From Aldehydirespirator sp965248735 (GTDB lineage: Bacteria; Actinomycetota; Acidimicrobiia; Acidimicrobiales; Aldehydirespiratoraceae), in contig OZ252146.1 in the NCBI GenBank assembly GCA_965248735.1, forward strand, positions 434,001 through 498,000: a stretch of DNA of 64,000 nt, given 5' to 3'. Below the pieces are notes generated by a model. That model worked only from the letters and a program-made list of their open reading frames with translations, was not told the origin of the DNA and ran no database searches. Of the stretch, positions 8,271 through 14,983 are shown piece by piece. Made by a program: the position numbers and the translations under genes. The stretch's first letter is position 1, and every line of letters begins with the position of its first letter.

Positions 8271-9302
8271 TCAGGCGCCCGCCCGCGCGCCGGCCTCCCG
8301 CTGGCGCCAGGACATCTTGTCGCGCTCGTGCAGGAACAGGCACAGCGCTCCGAAGATGCACAGCGAGCCGAGCGCCACCAGCGCGGGCTTGAGGCGGAGG
8401 TTGCCCAAGTCGCGGATCATGATCACTGAGATCACCGGCTTGGACTGATCGGCGATGGGCCTCGGCGGTGGCTTGCCGGGAACCAGGGGCTGGTTGATCA
8501 CTTCCTGCACCTGCACGATCCCGTAACGAGTGGGATGGGTGATGGTCAGGGCAGTGCGGATCTGGGTCCAGATCCGGTCGAGGCGGCTCGGATCGTCGGG
8601 CAGACCCCTCTTGCCGCCCATGGTGTACGCGTCGAGCTGCTTGAAGTCGTCCTGGGCAACAAACGTCAGGTCAGGGCTCTCCAGCAGCATCGCCGTCGCG
8701 GAGGCCTGGGCTTCGCCAGCCTCGGCGGTGGACAGCAGCAGCCAGCCGCCGAAGTCGATCCGGCCCGACGCCTCGGCATCCGCGATCACATCCGGCGACA
8801 CCGCAGCCAGCTCCGACAGCGTGGCCGCCTGGTTCCGGGCCAGCTCGTCGGCGACGAGCTCATCGATCTCGGAGGCGCTGAGGCCCTCAGTCTGATCGGG
8901 CGTGAGCGTGTCACGGGTGACAGCGCCGAACTCGGCGTGCGCTACCGGGTCGTCGGAGTCGACGACGAGCTCGAACGCGGACGGAAGCTCGACGCTGTCA
9001 GGCAGCGCTCTGGCCTCGTCCAGAGCGGCGGCGTCGAGGTCGGCCACGTTGATCTCCTGCAACTGCCAAGTCGGAGTGTCGCCGGCCCAGCCGATGCCGT
9101 AGATCCACCACACGGTGGCCATGATCGTTATCCAGCCGAAGAACCCCGCCGCGGCGACGAGAGTGCCCAGCCGGGTGCCGGTGTTGAGGGCGAGCAGCAT
9201 CCACACCGAGCCGATCAGCACGAGCACGCCCGCGAACACCGCCATGAAGCCGCGGATCTCGGGATCCCAGGCCAATCCGGCGATCACGTCGAGCGCTTCC
9301 AT
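8271..9302 (-). CDS. Unknown membrane protein between the cytochrome b complex and complex I genes
   Basis: The 343-aa protein has two N-terminal membrane helices (about residues 15-38 and 44-68), a long acidic soluble domain (about 70-290) and one C-terminal helix (about 300-325). I recognise no family. The soluble part contains no Cys pairs or haem motifs. Tight packing between the cytochrome c gene and nuoA suggests a respiratory accessory or assembly role, which is inference only. Confidence 0.8.
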   Translation of the reverse strand: MEALDVIAGLAWDPEIRGFMAVFAGVLVLIGSVWMLLALNTGTRLGTLVAAAGFFGWITIMATVWWIYGIGWAGDTPTWQLQEINVADLDAAALDEARALPDSVELPSAFELVVDSDDPVAHAEFGAVTRDTLTPDQTEGLSASEIDELVADELARNQAATLSELAAVSPDVIADAEASGRIDFGGWLLLSTAEAGEAQASATAMLLESPDLTFVAQDDFKQLDAYTMGGKRGLPDDPSRLDRIWTQIRTALTITHPTRYGIVQVQEVINQPLVPGKPPPRPIADQSKPVISVIMIRDLGNLRLKPALVALGSLCIFGALCLFLHERDKMSWRQREAGARAGA

Positions 9303-9306
9303 CCAA

Positions 9307-9348
9307 CTACTTCCCTTCCAAACTCACGACGGCGTCGAGCGCTTCCAT
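9307..9348 (-). repeat. Duplicated gene start with a 13-codon mini-ORF
   Basis: ATGGAAGCGCTCGACG is present twice, 46 bp apart. The downstream copy is the start of the 8271-9302 gene. The upstream copy opens the mini-ORF MEALDAVVSLEGK, which stops at a TAG just before the real start. A partial tandem duplication of the gene start is the likely origin. Confidence 0.7.
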
Positions 9349-9349
9349 C

Positions 9350-10624
9350 TCAGAGGTTCCTTTCGAACGCGACGATGGCGTCGATCTGGTCTTGGGTGAG
9401 CGTGGCCGGGTAGGCGACCCCCAGGTCGTCGTCGGTGCGTGGCCCGAAGCCCGGCATCTGCCCGTTGCCTCCGGAGCCTCCCCGACCGTATGTCTGGCCG
9501 ATGGTCTGGCCCGCGGAGATGAAGTCGGCATGGAGTGCGGCCGTCTCGAACTGCCGCAGTGTGCTGCCCCCGGTCAGGTTCGGGCCGAAGAAGCCCCCGC
9601 CGGTGGTGTAGGACTCCAGGATCGGCCCAGCGTGGCCGTCGATGCTGTCGTCGCCGTCGGTCGTTGCGTCGTACGACCAGCCGAGGGTGTGACATCGGGC
9701 GCAGCTGTACGTGCCGCCGGCGGCCTGGTTGTTGAACAGGATCTCCCCGTAGGTCCGGTAGAGCTCGCTGCCGGGCGCCTGGCCCCCCGCGAGCAGCTCG
9801 AGACCAGCCCGCCTGATCGCCTCGGCCCTCGTCGCCTCGGCACTCGCGGAGAGCGACTCGTCGGCGGCCAGAGCCATGGCCCGGGCCTCCTCCACCGCGG
9901 CGTCCACCGCGCCGAGCCACTCGTCCACGGCCCCGTCGTTCGCGGACACCCCCAGATGCTCGGCTATGCCCTCGCGCACGCCGGTGTCGACCGTCTCCCG
10001 TAGCTCCGACTCGGGGATCTGGATCCGCCTCAGGTAGTGGATCAGGTAGTCGATCTGCTGCGGGGTGAGGGGGCCGCCGCCGGGCGCGCCCCACGCCGGC
10101 ATCACGTTGTTGCGGCCGTAGTTGAGCACGTGGCGCACCTCGTCCTCGCTGTAGCGGGACAGCACGGTGTTCAGCGAGGGGGCGCTCCACGCCACTGTGG
10201 CCACGAAGTTGCCGGACGCGTCGGTGATCGTGTAGGGCGCGGATCCGCCTGCTCCCTCGGCGCCGTGGCACTGCTGGCAGTCGGCGCCCTCGACGTAGAT
10301 CTCGCCGCCGCGGTCAGCGAAGACGCGGTCGGTGTCGTTGATCAGCCCCTGGTGGCGGCCCGGCTCCCCCAGCCAGTACAGCGGCAGGCCCACCCCGATC
10401 ACCGCCAGCATCGCCAGCCCGGCCAGAAGCGACTTGTCGAGCTTGGAGCCCTCCAGCTCCTCGTCTTCCAGGTAGGGCTTGCGGTTGGGAGCCAGCTCGA
10501 TCTCGCTGCCCACCTCGTCGCGGGCCGAGCGCGAGTTGAGGATCAGGTAGACGACGTACCCGACGAAGACGATGGCCAGGATGACGAACCCGACGGTTCT
10601 CTGGGTGGAGGCAGCTAGGAACAT
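9350..10624 (-). CDS. Membrane-anchored di-haem cytochrome c of the cytochrome b6-type complex
   Basis: The 424-aa protein has two N-terminal helices (about residues 8-28 and 64-86) and two cytochrome c domains, each with one CXXCH haem motif: CQQCH at about residue 120 and CARCH near residue 305. Methionine-containing segments such as NNVMPAWG and NGQMPGFG are candidate sixth ligands. Its place after the Rieske gene makes it the electron-accepting c subunit of the complex. The ATG at 10624 was chosen because upstream sequence in this frame is the reverse of the Rieske gene. Confidence 0.88.
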   Translation of the reverse strand: MFLAASTQRTVGFVILAIVFVGYVVYLILNSRSARDEVGSEIELAPNRKPYLEDEELEGSKLDKSLLAGLAMLAVIGVGLPLYWLGEPGRHQGLINDTDRVFADRGGEIYVEGADCQQCHGAEGAGGSAPYTITDASGNFVATVAWSAPSLNTVLSRYSEDEVRHVLNYGRNNVMPAWGAPGGGPLTPQQIDYLIHYLRRIQIPESELRETVDTGVREGIAEHLGVSANDGAVDEWLGAVDAAVEEARAMALAADESLSASAEATRAEAIRRAGLELLAGGQAPGSELYRTYGEILFNNQAAGGTYSCARCHTLGWSYDATTDGDDSIDGHAGPILESYTTGGGFFGPNLTGGSTLRQFETAALHADFISAGQTIGQTYGRGGSGGNGQMPGFGPRTDDDLGVAYPATLTQDQIDAIVAFERNL

Positions 10625-10658
10625 TCGCCGCGGTGTTCCTACAGATCGCTTGGGGTCA

Positions 10659-11528
10659 CTAGTGCGCCGCCTGGCCGATGCAGTTCGGCCCCTCGGCCTC
10701 CTGGCCAGTGGTGTTGGTGCCGATGGGCGGGCCCTGGATGATCGTGCCGGTATCGACGGTGAGCGATCCGTCCGCGCCGATCTCCATGGCGAAGCGGTCC
10801 ATGCCCCGGGGAGCCGGGCCGCCCTTCTTCTCCCCAACCTGGTTGTACTTCGATCCGTGGCACGGGCACTCGAACCATTGCGAAGTCAAGCAGCTCGGCA
10901 CCCGGCAGCCGAGGTGGGGACACTTCTGGTACAGCGCGAGGATGCCCCCGTCCAGCCCCAGCTGCTGGCCCGCGGTCATGCCGGCCAGCTCGGCCGGCGT
11001 GTAGGTCTCGGCCGCCTTCTCCACCGCGCCGTTGGGGTACTCGGTGAGCCACATCCGGCCCTTGGGCTTGTAGAGGAAGCCCGAGTTGTCCCTGATCTCG
11101 GTGAGCAGGTCGCTCACCAGCCCCACCTTGAGCTTGGAGCCGAAGCCGCTGGCGCCCTGGGGCCACAGGAACGCGATGCAGGCCACGCCGAACCCCGAGA
11201 GGCTCAAGCTCATCAGCATCACGATCGTCCGGTTGAAGAACTGGCGGCGGCTCACCCCGATCGTCTCGGGGTCGAGCGGAACGTAGGGAGCGGGCGGGCC
11301 GCCGGGCTCGACCGGCGCCAGCGCCCCGGCCCGGGCCGCGGCCGCGGCCCTCTCCACCTCCCGGCCGGTGGGCGGCGCCTCCGCCCGCAGCACCGCCGAG
11401 GAACGGTCCCGGCTGCGGGTCTCCCGCGAGAGCATGCCGATGGCCGCATCCGACTGGCGCCGGCGGACCGCGGCCAGCACCGCGACGACGGCCAGGATCG
11501 CGAGAGCCGCCAGGGCGACATAGATCAT
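10659..11528 (-). CDS. qcrA: Rieske [2Fe-2S] protein of the cytochrome b complex
   Basis: The 289-aa protein has an N-terminal helix, a linker, and then a Tat-like SRRQFFNR motif before a second helix (about residues 95-125). The Rieske cluster motifs are CPHLGC and CPCHGS, with the paired extra cysteines that form the stabilising disulfide. The soluble domain accepts electrons from quinol on the outer face of the membrane. The ATG at 11528 overlaps the stop of a 19-codon mini-ORF. Confidence 0.92.
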   Translation of the reverse strand: MIYVALAALAILAVVAVLAAVRRRQSDAAIGMLSRETRSRDRSSAVLRAEAPPTGREVERAAAAARAGALAPVEPGGPPAPYVPLDPETIGVSRRQFFNRTIVMLMSLSLSGFGVACIAFLWPQGASGFGSKLKVGLVSDLLTEIRDNSGFLYKPKGRMWLTEYPNGAVEKAAETYTPAELAGMTAGQQLGLDGGILALYQKCPHLGCRVPSCLTSQWFECPCHGSKYNQVGEKKGGPAPRGMDRFAMEIGADGSLTVDTGTIIQGPPIGTNTTGQEAEGPNCIGQAAH

Positions 11529-11584
11529 CGGTTGCCTCCTCGCAAGGGGCGGTCGGACAGTGCGATGGCGAGGGCCGCGGCCAT
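11525..11584 (-). CDS. Possible 19-codon ORF between the cytochrome b subunit and Rieske genes
   Basis: The frame MAAALAIALSDRPLRGGNR starts 2 bases after the stop of the upstream cytochrome b subunit and ends in an ATGA overlap with the Rieske gene, filling the gap exactly. It has no recognisable homologue. It may be a small subunit, a translational coupling device or chance. Confidence 0.35.
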   Translation of the reverse strand: MAAALAIALSDRPLRGGNR

Positions 11585-11586
11585 GG

Positions 11587-12378
11587 TCACAGCTCGAAGA
11601 ACAGGCCCGCTTGCCAGGGGAACACGAAGTTGAACCCCGGACCCCTGAAGAAGGAGCCGATGATCACCAGCACCGCCCAGAACATGAGATGGATGGTCAT
11701 GAGGCTGATGGCGAACTTGCGGTCCTCGGGCTTCTTGGACGGGTTCTTGTCGATGTAGGGCGCGAGCATGAGCGCCAGCAGCCCGATGCCGGGGATGGTC
11801 ACACCCGCCACCATCGGGTGGAACATCGTCAGCAACTCCTGAAGCCCGAGGAAGTACCACGGCGCCTTGGACGGGTTGGGCGTCTGGTTGAAATTGGCCA
11901 GCTCGAGCAGCGGGGCATTCACGAAGATCGAGAAGATCAGGGTGAACGCGGTGATGAAGAGCGACGCCACGAACTCCACCACCAGCAGGTGCGGCCACAC
12001 GTGCACCTTGTCCTGCGGCTTGGATTTCACGTCCTGGATCGAGCCCGACTTGACCACGGTCAGCAGGCGCTGGGTGTGCCCGCCGGGGCCGGTGGCCGGC
12101 ATGGGTCCGGGCGCCGCGGGCGGGGCGGCTACGGCCACTCCCCCGCCGCCGGCCGCGGCCGGAACTTCAGCCTCCGCGGCCCCGCCGGCTGCCTCAGCCC
12201 TGGCCGCCTTGGACCGCTCCAGCAGGTGGGGCGGGATCTTGCTGGCGGCCTGCTGCTGAGCAGCCGAGGGGACCGCGCCCGCGGCCGGGCCCGCTCCGGC
12301 CTGCGCGGCCTTGGCCGCCTCAGCCTTGGCCCGGGCCTCCTCGGCCCGCTTGCGCAAATGCTCGGGAATCTCCACCAT
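11587..12378 (-). CDS. Cytochrome b C-terminal domain protein (subunit IV-like)
   Basis: The 263-aa protein supplies the C-terminal half of cytochrome b as a separate polypeptide, with three predicted helices after residue 130. The Qo-site PEWY motif is replaced by APWY (KAPWYFLGLQELL), so the usual glutamate is missing. The first 100 residues are an Ala-rich hydrophilic region with two copies of an IPxHLxxRxxxAR motif. It lies directly after the b6-type gene, so the two make one split cytochrome b. Confidence 0.88.
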   Translation of the reverse strand: MVEIPEHLRKRAEEARAKAEAAKAAQAGAGPAAGAVPSAAQQQAASKIPPHLLERSKAARAEAAGGAAEAEVPAAAGGGGVAVAAPPAAPGPMPATGPGGHTQRLLTVVKSGSIQDVKSKPQDKVHVWPHLLVVEFVASLFITAFTLIFSIFVNAPLLELANFNQTPNPSKAPWYFLGLQELLTMFHPMVAGVTIPGIGLLALMLAPYIDKNPSKKPEDRKFAISLMTIHLMFWAVLVIIGSFFRGPGFNFVFPWQAGLFFEL

Positions 12379-12415
12379 CGCCGCTACCTCTTATCGCCAG
12401 CCATCAGACCTACGC

Positions 12416-13210
12416 CTACAGCGGGCCCGAGATGCCGCCGTCCTTGCGGACCCGCCAGAAGTGGACCGCAAGGAAGATCACGAGCACGAACGGCAGCATA
12501 AGAACGTGAAGCACGTACCAGCGCAGCAGCGTGTCGGTTCCGATCTCCACACCGCCGAGCAGCACGAAGCGCACCTGGTCGCCGAACACCGGCGTGTACC
12601 CCATCATGTTGGTGCCCACGGTCACCGCCCACAGCGCCAGCTGGTCCCACGGCAGCAGATAGCCCGTGAACGACAGCAGCAGGGTCAGCTTGAGAAGGAT
12701 CACGCCGATCACCCAGTTGAACTCCCGGGGCGGCTTGTAGGCCCCGTGATAGAAGACCCGGGCCATGTGCAGGAACACGGTGATCACCATGAGGTGGGCC
12801 CCCCACCGGTGAATGTTGCGAACCAGCAGGCCGAAGGTCACCGACGTCTGCAGGGTGTAGATGTCCTCCCAGGCCTGGGCCGCGGTGGGACGGTAGAAGA
12901 ACATCAGGAAGATCCCGGTAACGGTCTCCAGGATGAACAGGAAGAAGCTCAGGCCGCCGAGGCACAGGGTGTAGCTCACCTTCACCGCGTGGCGCTTCAC
13001 CTTCACCGGGTGCAGGTGGTACAGAACGCTGTTCATGACCACGTAGGACCGGTTTCTGGGGCTGTCGGTGTAGCCCTTGCGGAAGATCGACCCGGGCCGG
13101 AAGATGGAGGTCCAGGCCTGCGAGCCCTGGACCTGGTCGCCCAGTTTGCTGGCGTGGTCGGCGACGCGCTCCGGCAGCGGCTTCCTGCGCTGTTCTGTGT
13201 CGGTGGCCAT
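12416..13210 (-). CDS. Cytochrome b6-type subunit of the quinol:cytochrome c reductase
   Basis: The 264-aa protein has four helices and binds the two b haems. The ligand pairs are H-X13-H in helix B (HRWGAHLMVITVFLH) and H-X14-H in helix D (HVLMLPFVLVIFLAVH). The 14-residue spacing, the conserved CLGG cysteine near the N-terminus and the C-terminal GISGPL are features of cytochrome b6 and Bacillus QcrB, not of mitochondrial-type cytochrome b. The cysteine is the covalent attachment site of the extra haem ci in those proteins. Confidence 0.92.
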   Translation of the reverse strand: MATDTEQRRKPLPERVADHASKLGDQVQGSQAWTSIFRPGSIFRKGYTDSPRNRSYVVMNSVLYHLHPVKVKRHAVKVSYTLCLGGLSFFLFILETVTGIFLMFFYRPTAAQAWEDIYTLQTSVTFGLLVRNIHRWGAHLMVITVFLHMARVFYHGAYKPPREFNWVIGVILLKLTLLLSFTGYLLPWDQLALWAVTVGTNMMGYTPVFGDQVRFVLLGGVEIGTDTLLRWYVLHVLMLPFVLVIFLAVHFWRVRKDGGISGPL

Positions 13211-13261
13211 CGGGCTGGGGGGTCTCCTGTGGGGGAATCGTGTCGTACGGTCGAGCGGGCT

Positions 13262-13678
13262 TCAGGCGAGACGCATCCCGTAGCCGTAGCCGTGGGCGTT
13301 GGTCCGCTGGTGGGGATCTCCCCCGGGGGGAGGATCGGCCATCTTGCCGAGAATGATGACACCGGTGGGGCAGCGGTCCACGCACAGCGCGCAGCGCGTG
13401 CACACGTCGTCGTCGATCGTGAAGATGACCTTGTCGGCGGGGTCGATGCCGGGCAACTCGGTGCCGACGGCCTCGTCCACTGCGTCGGTCGTGACCATGA
13501 AGATGCACTTCCACGGGCAGATGTCCACGCAGCCCTCGCACATGATGCACTCTGACTGGTCGATGTGAATGAACTGCTTGGGCTTGACGGCCGCCGATAG
13601 CCAGGCGGCGTCCACCTCCTGCAGGACGTAGTCGTCCCGGAACTCCGGCATGGGCGGGTTGGCGTCGGTGGTGGTCAC
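13262..13678 (-). CDS. 2x[4Fe-4S] ferredoxin-like protein of the respiratory operon
   Basis: The 138-aa protein contains two CXXCXXCXXXCP clusters, CIMCEGCVDICPWKC and CTRCALCVDRCPTG, separated by about 30 residues. The pattern resembles bacterial ferredoxins and NuoI. The GTG start at 13678 overlaps the upstream stop as GTGA. Its position before the b6-type gene suggests an electron carrier or a bound subunit of the complex; the partner is not shown by the sequence. Confidence 0.85.
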   Translation of the reverse strand: MTTTDANPPMPEFRDDYVLQEVDAAWLSAAVKPKQFIHIDQSECIMCEGCVDICPWKCIFMVTTDAVDEAVGTELPGIDPADKVIFTIDDDVCTRCALCVDRCPTGVIILGKMADPPPGGDPHQRTNAHGYGYGMRLA

Positions 13679-14130
13679 GCCTCTGAGCCCTCCCGCACTA
13701 GGGGACGTCCGAAGCTGGACAGCTCGACGGCCTCGGCAGCCTCCGCCTTCTTGCCCCGGTTCTGCCACAGGTACCACATCGCCACATGGCCGGCGATGGC
13801 CACGACGTAGATGCCGCTGGCGATGATGTCTCGGATCACCACGTAGGTGATGGTGAACGGGAAGCTGCCGCCGTGCGCCTGCGCCCGCAGGATCCCGCCG
13901 GGTCCGACGAAGAGCTTGTCGGTCCGCCAGTTGAGCTCGTTGTCGGCCCACGCCAGCCACTGGTGGGGCACCACCCCGTACACCCAGAACATCCCGAAGA
14001 ACACGATCATCGCCCCGAACATGGCCTCGCCCCAGGTGACGGGGGTGCCCACCGGCCGGCGCTTCATGTGAGCGAATACGCCGCCGACGAACACGACCGC
14101 TACCACAATTGACAGGGCGAAGGCGACCAC
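13675..14130 (-). CDS. Small membrane protein heading the respiratory operon
   Basis: The 151-aa protein has an N-terminal helix (residues 3-20), a second near 35-55 and a third near 95-120. I recognise no family. The start is a GTG with a GAGGAG ribosome binding site 5 bases upstream. It is the first gene of the operon that continues into the cytochrome b complex and complex I. Confidence 0.7.
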   Translation of the reverse strand: MVAFALSIVVAVVFVGGVFAHMKRRPVGTPVTWGEAMFGAMIVFFGMFWVYGVVPHQWLAWADNELNWRTDKLFVGPGGILRAQAHGGSFPFTITYVVIRDIIASGIYVVAIAGHVAMWYLWQNRGKKAEAAEAVELSSFGRPLVREGSEA

Positions 14131-14148
14131 CAGTACTCCTCGGCGACG

Positions 14149-14170
14149 AGTGTAGACAGGTGGCAGTGTA
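14149..14170 (-). promoter_or_regulatory. Candidate promoter of the respiratory operon
   Basis: Two TACACT hexamers, at 14149-14154 and 14165-14170 on the minus strand, lie 18-40 bp before the GTG at 14130. No convincing -35 box is seen for either. Confidence 0.35.
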
Positions 14171-14282
14171 GTCCCGGCAGAGCGGACCCTCCCCGGACCC
14201 GGGTAGGTCTACCACCGCAGCACCCTCGATCCGAACACCGGCGACCGCGGACTGCCGCACCGAGGCCCGATCGATGCGAGCG

Positions 14283-14339
14283 CCGGCGGAGAGAGGGCGA
14301 CTCTGCAACTTCCCCGAACGGTCGCCCTATCTCCGCCGG
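14283..14339. repeat. Long inverted repeat, 19-bp arms
   Basis: The arms at 14283-14301 and 14321-14339 are complementary with one mismatch around a 19-nt loop. The hairpin lies between the 3' end of the ybjN-like gene and the start of the respiratory operon. It has no T-run, so it could be a terminator of another kind or a protein-binding site. The rest of 14131-14414 holds no gene; 14345-14385 is AT-rich. Confidence 0.7.
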
Positions 14340-14414
14340 AACAACACCTAGAATAGCCGCAATTCACTATATATCAAGTGCTCTGCGGTGTGGTGTTCTC
14401 CCCGCTCACCCGAC

Positions 14415-14924
14415 TCAACCGCGGAACTTGGAGGCGTAGCCGATCCGCATCGCGGGCCGGAAGATCAACTCGGTGGCGGCGTACATCGATCCGAGGATTC
14501 CGTCCAGAACCCCGGCTGTCACCTGCACGACGGGCGTCGAGCCTGAGAGGAACACGGCGTCCTCCGGTCCGATCTCGAGCTTCAGCCCGGTCAGCCGCCG
14601 GTTCCGGCGCAGCATGTGCTCGTAGAACCGAGCGCGGTTCTCCTCCGGGGCCGGCACCAGGTACGTCTCGTAGCGCAGGGTGCGCTGGCCGAGGGTGAAC
14701 CAGATGGTCCAGACCTCCTTCTCCTCGCCGCAGACCCGCACGTACCACCGTCTGGAGCCCTCCGACCCGCGCTCGACGGCAGCGATGGCGGGGTTCACTC
14801 CGGCCGCGGCCTCTAGCCACGAGTCGATGAGATGCTCCATCTCGTCGAGCTCGGCGTCCGAGACCGGCGCGGCGCCGGTGAGGGGATCGGGATTGCCCGG
14901 CGCGGAGGGGTCGCGGTCGCGCAT
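14415..14924 (-). CDS. YbjN domain protein
   Basis: The 169-aa protein matches the YbjN fold (T3SS-chaperone-like): an acidic helix with DSWLEAAAG, then RRWYVRVCGEEKEVWTIWFTLGQRTLRYETYL and a helical middle. A YbjN-family gene beside mshA is also the arrangement in mycobacteria, which supports the call. The biochemical role of these proteins is unclear. Confidence 0.75.
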   Translation of the reverse strand: MRDRDPSAPGNPDPLTGAAPVSDAELDEMEHLIDSWLEAAAGVNPAIAAVERGSEGSRRWYVRVCGEEKEVWTIWFTLGQRTLRYETYLVPAPEENRARFYEHMLRRNRRLTGLKLEIGPEDAVFLSGSTPVVQVTAGVLDGILGSMYAATELIFRPAMRIGYASKFRG

Positions 14925-14983
14925 CGCCGCTCAAACCGTGCAGTCCAGCGGAACCCGCACCGCTCGCGAGCCGTGCGGATAGG

